A stretch of DNA of 46,931 bases from an uncultured Clostridia bacterium (GCA_947628675.1 CANRAR010000009.1:1-46931); one strand, 5' to 3'. Shown: positions 6,704-16,069, numbered from the stretch's first letter. The notes: generated from the sequence alone by a model not told the origin. Made by a program: numbers and translations.

Positions 6704-9445
6704 TCACTCGAGGCTCATCTCTTCCTGCATCGCGCTTCTGAGATTGGTGTACGCTTCACTTGCCTGCGTCATGCAGAAGACGAAAGGCGTCAAGAACTGC
6801 GAGTCGGTATAACCGCCCTTCGTGTTCCACTTCAAGATGTTCTCATCCTTCAAATTCAAAGTGTTGGTGCCATTCTTGAGCGGACGTGCACGGTAGTAGG
6901 CAAGCATATTATCCGGCTTGTTGCGCGCATCGTGAGGATCGAGCCACGTATCTCTGTAGGTATACATGGAGGAGTCGCGCACGGAGTTGAGGCCGTACTG
7001 CATTCTGATGAGAAGGTCGAAGTCCTTCTCGGTGAAGGCGACCATGCGCAAAACTTTCATTGCAAAGCTGTAACGGGAAGTAGCGGTCGTATCCGCCTCG
7101 GCGAAGCTCTCTTTATCCAACTTGGTGTCCGCAAAGTCGGGATCGTACTTTACGGGCTGGCCGTTGACCGTCTTGCCTGCGAGGAACTGCGCAACCGTCT
7201 GGCTGCCGTTGCCATTATAGGCCGCATTACCCATCTCTTTGGCGATCGCATAGTACTGATCCCAAACATCGTTTCCTTCGGCGTCGCCCTCGGGGGTGAT
7301 CATATCCTTGAAGGAGCCCGTCGTCTTATACTCGTCGGACTGGTAGCCGAGGAGTTCCTTGCACTGGGACACGAAGTTGGGAAGCTGCGCGCCGCCGTAG
7401 GTGAGGGAGATCTGAGGCTTCTTATCGATGGTGAGTGCGGCGCAGAGGGACGCTGCGGCTCTCGTTCTATCGTTGACATCGCCGCCGATCTTCTGCCCTT
7501 CGAGCGCCTTATAGGTGACCGCGTAGGCGACGGAGTCCATACGGGCGCCCCACTTATCCTGACGGCAGACCTGGTTGGCGATGATGTCGGCCTCGCTGTA
7601 AACTTTGAGGCCGCTGCTCAGCGCCTGGGCATTTGCTCCCTTTTCCACATTTCTGCCGGTCGCGGCATTCTCGTAGTTGGAATACGTGACCATGTTGTAG
7701 TTCGCATCCTTGATGGAGGAATACAACGCGTATCTTTCGGCAACGGGAGTGGGCATCTGCCCGAATTCAAAGTATTGCCGATCGGTCTCGTTACGGGTGG
7801 CGGCATCCCACGTGCCCGCGCCGTAGAAGAGCGAACGACCCTCACGGAAGTAACCCCAGCCGGAGCTTTCCTTGGTCAAATCATCTGAATCGTTGGGGTT
7901 GGAGTTCCAATCGGAGCCGATGGCGAGGAAGGCTGCATACGTCTCGATGAACTTCTCGCTGTTGAGACCGTACTGAACATCGACCTCGTCTTTCTGCCCG
8001 TTCAAACGGAGTTTCTGCGTCTTCTCGGTCGTATGGCCGGCAATAGCTCTCCAATTGTCCTGCGAAACGGTGTCGATGTTTTGAGCCGCAAGGAGCGTAT
8101 CACGTGCCTCCTTATTGTCACCGGAGATGCAGAGCGCATTCGCGCTGTTGATGAGGTTGGCGTCGTTGGAATAGAGCCAAGGCAGGAGGTACATCTGCGC
8201 GCCATCCTGTGCGCCACCCTCGTACTGCTCGCCGCCGTACACTGTGCGGTATTTGCCCGAGGATGCCACAACGCCGCCCATCGATTCGTCGGTGCCGTCC
8301 CAATGGAAGGTGTTGAGGTAGTAGGTGAGCGACCACATCAGCGCGCCGTACTCCGCATAGGTATACGTGATGTGACCCTTTGCGGTGTTGTAGGGCGCGT
8401 TTTCATCTTTGGGCGCGTCCGTAGGCATATCGAACATCTCGTCCGGATAGCCGGGAAGCGTCACGGTGTAACCGTCGTTGTTCGTGAACGTATACGTCAT
8501 TACCGCAATGGGATCGCCTGCAGCGAGCGCCGCGTCATAAGACGACCACATATAGAAGTTGAACGGCTTGATCTTGACGGGGATGCCGATGTTGATGATG
8601 TTCGCGGCATCGTTTTCGCTGAACCCGTTCCCGCTGACCGCATAGCGGATGACGGGCTCCGAGCCATTATTGCCTGTAGTATTACCAGTGGCCGCAGTGT
8701 ATTGCAGGTTCTTATCGTTGCCCTCTGTAGTCTTCGTGCCCTTGCTGTTGGAACTCGTATCGCCCTTCGCCGCCCAAATACTGCGCGTCTCATTGACTTT
8801 GGTGTTTTCGTACTTGTTTTTCATCTCATCGGAGAAGAAACGGTGGTTGTAGCCCATGGAGAAGTTGGAATAGTCCTTGGGAAGACCATAGAGCCCGACC
8901 TTTTCGCCGGAATCGGTCAGGAAGGCCTTCTGGGCATCGTTGTACGAAATGTGCTGACCCATCGTATAAGCATTGTCGCTGTAGGCGGTCTTGCTCGTAT
9001 CGTAGCCGTAGTAATTGAGCGCATCGGGCCAAATATCCTTCACGTTATTGACGAGGTTGGAATCGGCCGAGATAAACTCCGTAAGGTCGATGACCTTTTG
9101 CGATTTCGCATAAGCGTTCACGTTGCGGGGCGCGATATAGATGACGTCGCCGACGGTGTTCTTCGAGAACATATCCGCAAGCGTGGTGAAATATGTCGCC
9201 TTATCCGTCTCGTTCTTGATATCGACCGTGTAGCTGGTACCGTTAGCCGCATTGTACGAATCCGCCCATTCTTTGGCGATCTTTTCGTTGGTCGCCTTAT
9301 CCGCAGGACCGGAGAACATATTGACGGTGATCGTGTTCAGATCGCCGCCGCCGCCGCAGCCGGCCGCCGTCATTGCGATCCCGCCTACGAGAACCGCAGA
9401 AAGAGCGACGAGCGCGGCGCTTTTGAGAGCCTTGCTTTTCTTCAT
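6704..9445 (-). CDS. Oversized extracellular sugar-binding lipoprotein
   Basis: A 913-residue solute-binding protein, about twice the usual ABC family length of 400-550. It has a lipoprotein-type signal: MKKSK, hydrophobic core, then TAAGC with Cys30 and a GGGG linker. The lipobox has Ala at -3, which is atypical. After Cys30 comes a family-1-like fold start (TITVNMFSGPAD..., KIAKEWADSYNA). It contains many Tyr, Asn and Trp residues typical of oligosaccharide binding. A GAGG-type ribosome site precedes the ATG. As first gene of the operon with two permeases and next to two arabinanases, it probably binds long arabino-oligosaccharides; the ligand is inferred only from context. Confidence 0.82.
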   Translation of the reverse strand: MKKSKALKSAALVALSAVLVGGIAMTAAGCGGGGDLNTITVNMFSGPADKATNEKIAKEWADSYNAANGTSYTVDIKNETDKATYFTTLADMFSKNTVGDVIYIAPRNVNAYAKSQKVIDLTEFISADSNLVNNVKDIWPDALNYYGYDTSKTAYSDNAYTMGQHISYNDAQKAFLTDSGEKVGLYGLPKDYSNFSMGYNHRFFSDEMKNKYENTKVNETRSIWAAKGDTSSNSKGTKTTEGNDKNLQYTAATGNTTGNNGSEPVIRYAVSGNGFSENDAANIINIGIPVKIKPFNFYMWSSYDAALAAGDPIAVMTYTFTNNDGYTVTLPGYPDEMFDMPTDAPKDENAPYNTAKGHITYTYAEYGALMWSLTYYLNTFHWDGTDESMGGVVASSGKYRTVYGGEQYEGGAQDGAQMYLLPWLYSNDANLINSANALCISGDNKEARDTLLAAQNIDTVSQDNWRAIAGHTTEKTQKLRLNGQKDEVDVQYGLNSEKFIETYAAFLAIGSDWNSNPNDSDDLTKESSGWGYFREGRSLFYGAGTWDAATRNETDRQYFEFGQMPTPVAERYALYSSIKDANYNMVTYSNYENAATGRNVEKGANAQALSSGLKVYSEADIIANQVCRQDKWGARMDSVAYAVTYKALEGQKIGGDVNDRTRAAASLCAALTIDKKPQISLTYGGAQLPNFVSQCKELLGYQSDEYKTTGSFKDMITPEGDAEGNDVWDQYYAIAKEMGNAAYNGNGSQTVAQFLAGKTVNGQPVKYDPDFADTKLDKESFAEADTTATSRYSFAMKVLRMVAFTEKDFDLLIRMQYGLNSVRDSSMYTYRDTWLDPHDARNKPDNMLAYYRARPLKNGTNTLNLKDENILKWNTKGGYTDSQFLTPFVFCMTQASEAYTNLRSAMQEEMSLE

Positions 9446-9519
9446 TCCTCTTACCTCTTTTTATAAAGATTTGGCACATGGACGGGCGCTTTCGGCACAA
9501 ATTGGGGGAAAATGTACGC

Positions 9520-9563
9520 AAAAAGGCAACTTGCCGCCCGAATTCCTCCGAGGGAAAGTTGCC
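9520..9563 (-). promoter_or_regulatory. Possible transcription attenuator in the SBP leader
   Basis: Inside the 5' untranslated region, 8-bp arms (ggcaactt / aagttgcc) enclose 23 nt and are followed on the minus strand by TTTTT. The hairpin is about 75 nt upstream of the SBP start codon and downstream of the promoter, so it would stop transcripts before the gene unless bypassed. No anti-terminator or ligand-binding element is recognised. Confidence 0.5.
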
Positions 9564-9685
9564 AAATAAAAAGAAAAACGCCCAAACCATCTACGCCGCC
9601 GACCTTCGGCAAAACGCGCAAATAATTACAGGACGTACCTCTTCTTCATGACTTTTCCCCCATCGTCATTCTATGTACTGTAATA

Positions 9686-9714
9686 AATATAGCACACGCA
9701 AAATGCTTTGTCAA
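9686..9714 (-). promoter_or_regulatory. Promoter of the sugar ABC transporter operon
   Basis: On the minus strand a perfect TTGACA (9709-9714), a 17-nt spacer and TATATT (9686-9691). The expected start is near 9679, giving a leader of about 235 nt to the SBP ATG. The rest of 9446-9882 is T-rich non-coding DNA with the attenuator candidate and no gene. Confidence 0.85.
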
Positions 9715-9882
9715 TGGGATTGGGAAAATTTTTTTGTGAAATTTTTACTTTTTTTTCGCGTTTTTTGGGCAATTTCACCAAAAAAGCGACCTTTTTTCCG
9801 AATGAAACGCCCTATAAATACTATATTTTGTAAACGAATCCGCCGCCCGACGCTAAATGTTGCGGAAGCGGCGGGAATGCCG

Positions 9883-11310
9883 CTACATGGAGGGCGTAAG
9901 GCGGAAATAATAGAAGGTTTCGTCCTCCCCGCAGGGCAAAAATCCCGCGGCGAGCAGCATTTTGCGCGAGCGGACGTTTTCGCGGTAGCACTTGCTCTCG
10001 AGCGTCTCGATATCCAATTTGAGGAAGGCGTACTCGGCGACGGCGCGCACGGCCTCCCGTGCGTAGCCCTTGCCTTCCTCCTCGGGAAGCAGCCGCACCC
10101 CCACCTCTGCCTCGTCGTGATACCCGAAGCGGTGCAGGACGACTTCGCCCACGAGCCTCCCCTCCGCATAGATGCCGAGCGGCATCTCGCGCTTTTCCCT
10201 GAAGTCCTCGCGCGCGCACATTATATAATAGATGTCCTGCGGGGGCTCGGCGGCCGTGAAATCGCTCCGCCAATCGTACCCCCACCAGCGGTTGCGCTCC
10301 ACATCCGAGGCGAGCCGCGCGTAGGCTTTTATGTCGGCATCCGAAAGTTCCGCGATCGCAAGCCGCGGCGTCACGAATGCGGGCGGGCGGGAGATGCGTT
10401 CGATGGCGCGCTTGGGGGATAAATTGTACTTATCGACGAGTTCGGCGGGACGGTATTGCAGTTTGGACTTGCGGAGCCCCGCGTCGCCTGCGTCGTCCAT
10501 GCGGTTGAGGTAGACGATCCCCTCCGTGCAAAAGGCGCGCGCAAATTCCTGTGCGACGGTGGGATAGACGCCCTCGTAGCCGCGGAGCGCCTTCTCCACG
10601 TGCACGACGAGCATATCGCCGCACCGCTCTCCCACCGAAAACGCGACGAGTTTGCCGCCCACTTCTAGCCCGCCGAACACGAAGCCGAATTTCTCCATGT
10701 GGGGGAGGAGTTCGTAGACCTCCTTCATCTCCTCGTCGGCAAGGTACTCGTGCTTGCTGCGCTGGATGGCCTCGTATTCGTGCAGGAACGCTTGGACGGC
10801 GGGCAGATCTTCCCCCGTCATCACACGGAACCGCGCATTTGGATAGAGTTTGCGGAATTTGTTGACGTGGTTGCGCTGGCCGGCATATTTTCCGCCCCCG
10901 TAGGTGCGGAAATCCTCCGCAAAGTAGAGATAGTCGCGCCAACGGCGGCTGTCGGTGACGGAGACGTCCCGCCCGTAGCGCATGATAAGCGCGGGGAGTT
11001 TTTCGCGCGGAATATTGGTGTAATGGAGGCGCAGGTCGTTATCGCGGCAGTACCGCTCGATCTCTTCGATCGCCGCCATCTCCGCATCCCCGTCGTTCGT
11101 GCGCGAGAGCGGGGAATAAAAATACGTCTTTCCGGCGTAGACTTCCTTCAAAATGAGGCAGTCGCCGAAAAAGGCGTAATCGGGGGCGACCATGCGATGC
11201 CACATGAACTGATAGCCTAAAGAATAGTCGCCGATATGGGTGCGCTGGGCGGCAAACCACGGCCGCAAGAGCCCGATCTCCTCCCTGCGCATTTGATGAA
11301 ATTCCAACAT
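9883..11310 (-). CDS. DUF2156 domain fused to a GNAT acetyltransferase
   Basis: A 475-residue protein of two acyltransferase-type halves. Residues ~1-290 resemble DUF2156, related to the C-terminal domain of phosphatidylglycerol lysyltransferases, with conserved-looking WRDYLYFAEDF, NHVNKFRKLYP and a late KLQYRPAELVDKYN block. Residues ~300-475 are a RimJ/RimL-like GNAT domain, with TPRLAIAELSDAD at its start and an acetyl-CoA loop around EEEGKGYAREAV. I chose the ATG at 11310. The longer frame starts with TTG inside the parB terminator. No clear ribosome site is visible, so the start is uncertain. The substrate is unknown. Confidence 0.75.
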   Translation of the reverse strand: MLEFHQMRREEIGLLRPWFAAQRTHIGDYSLGYQFMWHRMVAPDYAFFGDCLILKEVYAGKTYFYSPLSRTNDGDAEMAAIEEIERYCRDNDLRLHYTNIPREKLPALIMRYGRDVSVTDSRRWRDYLYFAEDFRTYGGGKYAGQRNHVNKFRKLYPNARFRVMTGEDLPAVQAFLHEYEAIQRSKHEYLADEEMKEVYELLPHMEKFGFVFGGLEVGGKLVAFSVGERCGDMLVVHVEKALRGYEGVYPTVAQEFARAFCTEGIVYLNRMDDAGDAGLRKSKLQYRPAELVDKYNLSPKRAIERISRPPAFVTPRLAIAELSDADIKAYARLASDVERNRWWGYDWRSDFTAAEPPQDIYYIMCAREDFREKREMPLGIYAEGRLVGEVVLHRFGYHDEAEVGVRLLPEEEGKGYAREAVRAVAEYAFLKLDIETLESKCYRENVRSRKMLLAAGFLPCGEDETFYYFRLTPSM

Positions 11311-11352
11311 GATCTGTGCGCGGGATGCCCCGCGATCTTCCCTCTTTTTTGC

Positions 11353-11381
11353 AAAAAATGGCAAAACGCTGCGAGTTTTGC
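11353..11381 (-). terminator. Terminator of the ftsH-parA-parB operon
   Basis: A 7-bp stem (gcaaaac / gttttgc, 11361-11381) followed on the minus strand by CA and six T residues, starting 3 nt after the parB stop. Confidence 0.85.
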
Positions 11382-11383
11382 GG

Positions 11384-12274
11384 TTATTTCATTCGATCCA
11401 AGATGTCGAGGATCTCGGAGATGCGGTCGAGATCGTCGCGGGTATAGTAGTCGATGTAGATCCTGCCCTTCTTGTCGGTGCCGATGAGCGAGACCTTGGT
11501 TTTGAGCGTCTCGCGGAGGCGTTCGACGAGGCGCTTCAACTCCACGTTTGCGAGAGTGTTCTTCTGCGCTTTCTCGCGGGCGAGCAGTTCGGGCGGGTTC
11601 ATGTGCTGCTTGACGGCGCGCTCCGCCTCGCGTACCGACCAGCCCTCCTTCACGCATTCGGAGGCGAGCCCCGCCTGCTCCTCCTTGGGCACGGGCACGA
11701 GGGTGCGCGCGTGTCCCGCCGAGAGTTTGCCGTCCCGCACGAGGGCGATGACCTCGTCCGAAAGCGTTAAAAGTCGCAATGTGTTGGCAATTGCGGGGCG
11801 GGATTTGCCCAGCCGCTCGGCGAGAACTTCCTGCGTAAGTTTGTACTCCTCCATGAGTTTTTTCATGCCGTACGCGGCCTCGATGGGGTTGAGATCCTCG
11901 CGTTGCAGGTTTTCGATGAGGGAAATTTCCTGAATTTCCTTCTCGCTGTACTCCTTGACGATGGCGGGCACGGTGGCAAGCCCCGCCATTTTCGCGGCGC
12001 GGTACCTTCTCTCGCCTGCGATGATCATGTATTTGCCGCCTTCCTCGCGGTTGACCACGATGGGGCTGATGACGCCGTGTTCCCGAATCGAATTGGCGAG
12101 GTCGTTCATCGCGTTTTCGTCGAACGCCTTGCGGGGCTGATCGGGATTGGGATAGATATCCTCGAGCGCGATCTCCGCGGCGGGGCGCCGTTCGCCGTCC
12201 GTCTGCGCGTTTTCGTACGCCTCCTCCGTGTCGCTGAACAGCGCGGAGAGCCCTCTCCCAAGTCCTTTTACCAT
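11384..12274 (-). CDS. parB: Chromosome partitioning protein ParB (Spo0J)
   Basis: A 296-residue CTP-dependent DNA clamp that loads at parS and organises the origin. Visible parts are the ParB N-terminal domain with GERRYRAAK (87-95, CTP-binding), the ENLQREDLNPIEAA helix (~120-133), an HTH around TQEVLAERLGKSRPAIANTL that reads parS, and a C-terminal dimerisation domain rich in Lys, Arg and Asp. Length is normal. AAGGAG precedes the ATG, inside the end of parA with a 3-nt gap. Two parS sites lie 3.1 kb upstream at 15354-15413. Confidence 0.97.
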   Translation of the reverse strand: MVKGLGRGLSALFSDTEEAYENAQTDGERRPAAEIALEDIYPNPDQPRKAFDENAMNDLANSIREHGVISPIVVNREEGGKYMIIAGERRYRAAKMAGLATVPAIVKEYSEKEIQEISLIENLQREDLNPIEAAYGMKKLMEEYKLTQEVLAERLGKSRPAIANTLRLLTLSDEVIALVRDGKLSAGHARTLVPVPKEEQAGLASECVKEGWSVREAERAVKQHMNPPELLAREKAQKNTLANVELKRLVERLRETLKTKVSLIGTDKKGRIYIDYYTRDDLDRISEILDILDRMK

Positions 12275-12277
12275 CGT

Positions 12278-13054
12278 TTATTCTCCTTTTTTCTCTGTTT
12301 TTTTCAAAAATTCTTCCGTGAGTGCATTGTAAGCCCGCGCGCCCGCGCACTTGGGATCGTGCAGCAGGATGGGCTTCCCGTGGCTGGGCGCCTCCGAGAG
12401 GCGGATGTTGCGCGGAATGACGATCTCATACAGTTTTTTGGTGAAATATTTTTTGATCTCCGCCGAGATCTGCTTGGAAATGGTGGATCTGCCGTCGTAC
12501 ATCGTGAGCACGACGCCCTCCACCTGCAACTTGCCGTTGAGGTGCTGCCGCACGAGCGAGATGGTGTTCATGAGTTGCGAGAGCCCCTCGAGCGCGTAAT
12601 ATTCGCTCTGGATGGGGATGATGGCGCTGTCCGCCGCGGCGAGTGCGTTGATGGTGAGAAGTCCCAGCGAGGGAGGGCAGTCGATGAAGATGAAGTCGTA
12701 CTGCGCCTTCACCTTGTCGAGCGCCGCCTTTAAGACCTTTTCACGGCTCTTTTTGTAGACGAGTTCCACCTCAGCGCCCGCGAGGTCGATGTTTGCGGGC
12801 AGAAGCACGAGGTTCTCGAGTTCGGTGGGGAGGACGTTGTCCTTGACCTCTTCCTCCTCGATGAGCACGTTATAAACCGACTTTTTCAGTTGGCTCTTGG
12901 TAAATCCCAGCCCCGTCGTGGCGTTCCCCTGCGGGTCGAGATCGACTAGGAGCACCTTCTTCCCGTATGTGGAGAGGTATGCCGCCATGTTGACGCACGT
13001 CGTCGTCTTTCCCACGCCGCCCTTTTGGTTGGAAAAGGAATAGATCTTGCCCAT
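12278..13054 (-). CDS. parA: Chromosome partitioning ATPase ParA (Soj)
   Basis: A 258-residue deviant Walker ATPase. The P-loop is KGGVGKTT at residues 11-18 with the signature lysine at 11. The Walker A' stretch VDLDPQGNATTGLG and the Walker B stretch FIFIDCPPSLG are intact. It forms DNA-bound dimers that move ParB-parS complexes and, in Bacillus, modulates DnaA. It starts 12 nt after the ftsH stop with an AAAGGGG ribosome site, so it is translated from the ftsH transcript. Confidence 0.97.
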   Translation of the reverse strand: MGKIYSFSNQKGGVGKTTTCVNMAAYLSTYGKKVLLVDLDPQGNATTGLGFTKSQLKKSVYNVLIEEEEVKDNVLPTELENLVLLPANIDLAGAEVELVYKKSREKVLKAALDKVKAQYDFIFIDCPPSLGLLTINALAAADSAIIPIQSEYYALEGLSQLMNTISLVRQHLNGKLQVEGVVLTMYDGRSTISKQISAEIKKYFTKKLYEIVIPRNIRLSEAPSHGKPILLHDPKCAGARAYNALTEEFLKKTEKKGE

Positions 13055-13066
13055 ATGTTTGCCCCT

Positions 13067-15166
13067 TTACTCGTCGTCTTGGTTGTGTCCCGCGGGGAGT
13101 TCTGCCTCCGCGCCATGCCCGTCTGCGCCCGTCTCCGCGCCGTTTTCCGCGTTCTTTTCGTCTGCGCTATGCTCTTCCGCGGGTTCGGAGGAAGCCGACG
13201 CGCTCTGCTCTGAGGCCTGTGCGCCGAACGGCGTATCGGGAACGTCCTTATCGTGCGTCTCCATATATTCGAGCACTTCCTTGTAACTCGCGCCGTTCAT
13301 GAGCATATCCACTTCGGCGGTGTAGATGGTCTCGCGCTCCACGAGCACCCGCGCCATGTTGTCGAGGACGGAGCGGTGCGCCTTCAAAAGTTCCCGTGCG
13401 CGCTCGTAGGCGCGACCGACGATGGCCTTGACCTCCTCGTCGATGATGCCCGCCGTCTCCTCGGAATAGGTGTTGCGCTGTTCGAAATCGCGCCCGAGGA
13501 ACACGGGACCGTCGTTGCCGTAGGCAATGGGCCCGAGACGCTCGCTCATGCCCCATTCGGTGACCATCTTGCGCGCCATCTGCGTGACCTTCTGAATATC
13601 GTTGGAGGCGCCCGCGGAGACATCCTGAATGACGATCTCCTCCGCGACCCTGCCGCCCAAAGCCATGCAGATGAAATCGTTAAGTTTGTTGACAGTCATG
13701 TCGTTGTCGTCGGTATCGGGGCGGGTGAGCGTATACCCTGCCGCCATGCCGCGAGGAATGATGGAGACCTCCTGCACGTTGTCGCAGTAGGGCAGAAGTT
13801 TGGCGAGGATGGCGTGACCGGACTCGTGGTACGCCGTGCACTTCTTATCCGCCTCGGTGATGACGCGGCTCTTCTTCTGCGGCCCCATGATAACTTTATT
13901 GATGCCCTCGTAGAGTTCGAGGTTGCCGATGATGTTCTTCCCGTTGCGCGCCGCCAAAATGGCAGCCTCATTGAGGAGGTTGGCGAGGTCTGCACCCGAG
14001 AAACCGCTCGTCATGCGGGCGATGACCTTGAAGTTGACGTCGGGCGCAAGCGGTTTGTTGCGCGCGTGTACCTTCAAAATTGCCTCGCGCCCCTTGACGT
14101 CGGGTAAGTGCACATAAATTTGCCTGTCGAACCGCCCGGGGCGGAGAAGGGCGTTGTCGAGGATGTCGGCACGGTTGGTCGCCGCCATGACGATGATGCC
14201 CTCATTGGTCTCAAAGCCGTCCATCTGGACGAGGATCTGGTTGAGGGTCTGCTCGCGTTCGTCGTGCCCGCCTCCGAGACCGGCGCCGCGCTGCCGGCCG
14301 ACGGCATCGATCTCATCGATGAAGATGATGCAGGGCTGGTTGCGCTTCGCCATATCGAAGAGGTCGCGGACGCGCGACGCGCCCACACCGACGTACATCT
14401 CGACGAAGTCGGAACCGCTCGCCGAGAAGAAGGGGACGCCCGCCTCACCCGCAACGGCGCGCGCAAAGAGCGTCTTGCCCGTGCCGGGAGGGCCGACGAG
14501 CAGCACCCCCTTGGGGATCTTTGCGCCGAGATCGGCGAACTTCTTGGGGTTCTTCAGAAACTCGACGACTTCGGCAAGTTCCTCCTTCTCTTCCTCTGCG
14601 CCCGCCACGTCGGAGAAGCGCACCTTGATGTTGGAGGTGACGCGCGCCTTTGTCTTCCCGAAGTTCATGATCTTGCCGCCACCCCCGCTCGTCGCGCGCA
14701 AGATGAGGAAGAACGCGACGACGCCGACGACGAGAATGGCGATGTAGATGAAGTCGCCCCACCAGTTGCCCGCGTTGGGGTTGGAGGCCGACACGACAAA
14801 TTCAACGCCGTATTGGGCGAGGTATTCCGTCCAGCTATCCAGAGCACGGTCGAGAGCCTCACTGCCCTGCTGTTTGGTGGGCAGATTCGACCAGTACTCG
14901 CGGCCGCCCTCGGTGTAGCCCGTGATAACGTAGCCATCGATGTACACGCGCGTGATCTGCTCGCTGTTTGTGTACTTGCCGACTTTTGCGCTCTCGGCGG
15001 TCTCGTCCGTGCCCGTGGGGGCGCGTTCATCCATGATACGCGCCTCAAACTCATTCCAGTTCAATTCGCGGCTGTTGTGCTCGAGGGTGGTAATCAAGAA
15101 GTATGCGCCGATCCCGAGAGCGAGCACAACCAGTGCGATGATGATTGTCTTTGTAACTTTGCTCAA
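13067..15166 (-). CDS. ftsH: ATP-dependent zinc metalloprotease FtsH
   Basis: A 699-residue membrane AAA+ protease. Two transmembrane helices (~7-26 and ~146-164) flank the extracytoplasmic domain. Walker A GPPGTGKT is at 235-242, Walker B FIDEID at 282-287 and the zinc site HESGH at 447-451. The C-terminal ~50 residues form an acidic, Ala/Glu-rich tail. The start is the TTG at 15166, which has AAGGAG at good spacing. The ATG at 15223 would lie at or before the transcription start predicted from the promoter at 15226-15254, so it cannot be used. It heads an operon with parA and parB, an arrangement I do not recognise from model Bacillota. Confidence 0.93.
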   Translation of the reverse strand: MSKVTKTIIIALVVLALGIGAYFLITTLEHNSRELNWNEFEARIMDERAPTGTDETAESAKVGKYTNSEQITRVYIDGYVITGYTEGGREYWSNLPTKQQGSEALDRALDSWTEYLAQYGVEFVVSASNPNAGNWWGDFIYIAILVVGVVAFFLILRATSGGGGKIMNFGKTKARVTSNIKVRFSDVAGAEEEKEELAEVVEFLKNPKKFADLGAKIPKGVLLVGPPGTGKTLFARAVAGEAGVPFFSASGSDFVEMYVGVGASRVRDLFDMAKRNQPCIIFIDEIDAVGRQRGAGLGGGHDEREQTLNQILVQMDGFETNEGIIVMAATNRADILDNALLRPGRFDRQIYVHLPDVKGREAILKVHARNKPLAPDVNFKVIARMTSGFSGADLANLLNEAAILAARNGKNIIGNLELYEGINKVIMGPQKKSRVITEADKKCTAYHESGHAILAKLLPYCDNVQEVSIIPRGMAAGYTLTRPDTDDNDMTVNKLNDFICMALGGRVAEEIVIQDVSAGASNDIQKVTQMARKMVTEWGMSERLGPIAYGNDGPVFLGRDFEQRNTYSEETAGIIDEEVKAIVGRAYERARELLKAHRSVLDNMARVLVERETIYTAEVDMLMNGASYKEVLEYMETHDKDVPDTPFGAQASEQSASASSEPAEEHSADEKNAENGAETGADGHGAEAELPAGHNQDDE

Positions 15167-15225
15167 TTTGATCTCCTTTTTTGATTGCTCCGCTCTTTGA
15201 AAGTATGCGCGAAGCCAACGCAATC

Positions 15226-15254
15226 ATTGTATCATATATGCCATTTTTTTTCAA
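15226..15254 (-). promoter_or_regulatory. Promoter of ftsH-parA-parB
   Basis: On the minus strand TTGAAA (15249-15254), a 17-nt spacer and TACAAT (15226-15231) preceded by TGA. The predicted start is near 15219. This excludes the ATG at 15223 as the ftsH start and supports the TTG at 15166. Confidence 0.8.
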
Positions 15255-15353
15255 GTATTTGGAGGCAAATGTTTCCGCGATTTCAAAAATATCGCGGCTT
15301 CCCCGCGGACGCGACACTTTGAACCACTGCGCTGCCTCAATTTGAGGATAAAA

Positions 15354-15369
15354 TGTTTCATGTGAAACA
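15354..15369. promoter_or_regulatory. parS site with one substitution
   Basis: TGTTTCATGTGAAACA differs from the consensus parS by one central base. It lies 29 nt from a perfect site and upstream of the ftsH-parAB operon. ParB can probably load here. Confidence 0.9.
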
Positions 15370-15397
15370 TCTCCCAAATTTTTTTGCCGATTTTTAA

Positions 15398-15413
15398 TGT
15401 TTCACGTGAAACA
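15398..15413. promoter_or_regulatory. Consensus parS site
   Basis: TGTTTCACGTGAAACA is identical to the bacterial parS consensus, flanked by one more A:T pair on each side. It lies about 6.6 kb from the proposed oriC. The rest of 15255-15474 is non-coding. Confidence 0.97.
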
Positions 15414-15474
15414 TTAGGTGCATAAAAAATTGTGGGGGGCGCGGAAATGGCCACCACAAAATATTGTGCCATAC

Positions 15475-15502
15475 AAAAAGCGCCCGCAAATCACGCGAGC
15501 GC
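15475..15502 (-). terminator. Terminator of cvpA
   Basis: On the minus-strand RNA, GCGCUCGC pairs with GCGGGCGC through a 7-nt loop, with one U-G pair, and is followed by UUUUUG. It lies 20 nt past the stop at 15523. Confidence 0.82.
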
Positions 15503-15522
15503 CACATATAAACTGTGGTTAT

Positions 15523-16050
15523 TTATCTGAAAACTGCCTCGATGTGAAACGAATGGAACATGGATCTGACGACGGTGCTCTCACTAATGAACTCGTTCAC
15601 GGTGCCGATGTCGATCCACGAAATGATGGAAAGGATAAGGAACACAAGCGCAAAGGCAATTCCGCCCCCCGCCATTGCGCCCAATACGCGGTCAATCACG
15701 CTGATGGCGCCGCCGCGGGATACGAGCGCCGACGCAATGTGCCCCACGACCCACACCAAGAGCCGAATTACAATGACGAGCGCAACGAAGGCGATAACGG
15801 CGGAAAGGATGTTCGTCAGGTTTACGGATCCGATGGCACCGTAAATAGCCGTCTTTAACCCAAACAGGATTTCAAATGCTTCGCTGAGGTTAACACAGTA
15901 GGCGCCTGCAAAAATGACGGAAACCACGGTGCCGATGATCTTTGAAAAGCACCGCGCAAACCCGGCGGCGACGCCCGCAAACACGCCGATGAGCAGGATC
16001 GCAAAAAACGCGACGTCTACCGCCCATGAGTAGGAAGCAAGCAAGTTCAT
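15523..16050 (-). CDS. CvpA family membrane protein
   Basis: A 175-residue protein with four hydrophobic segments in the pattern of the CvpA (colicin V production) family, including FFAILLIGVFAGVAAGFARC near the N-terminus and a late AMAGGGIAFALVFLIL segment. The start at 16050 has AAGGAGG. An in-frame ATG 60 nt upstream overlaps the promoter -10 region. The gene has its own promoter and terminator. In Bacillota, CvpA-like proteins are linked to envelope stress and division, but the molecular role is not settled. Confidence 0.8.
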   Translation of the reverse strand: MNLLASYSWAVDVAFFAILLIGVFAGVAAGFARCFSKIIGTVVSVIFAGAYCVNLSEAFEILFGLKTAIYGAIGSVNLTNILSAVIAFVALVIVIRLLVWVVGHIASALVSRGGAISVIDRVLGAMAGGGIAFALVFLILSIISWIDIGTVNEFISESTVVRSMFHSFHIEAVFR

Positions 16051-16069
16051 AATTTTCCTCCTTTTGTTT

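Noticed and set aside
4752-6812. A 686-codon plus-strand frame over the permease genes
   Set aside because: It is antisense to two permeases with intact EAA motifs and has a His/Asp/Arg-rich composition typical of reverse-frame translation.
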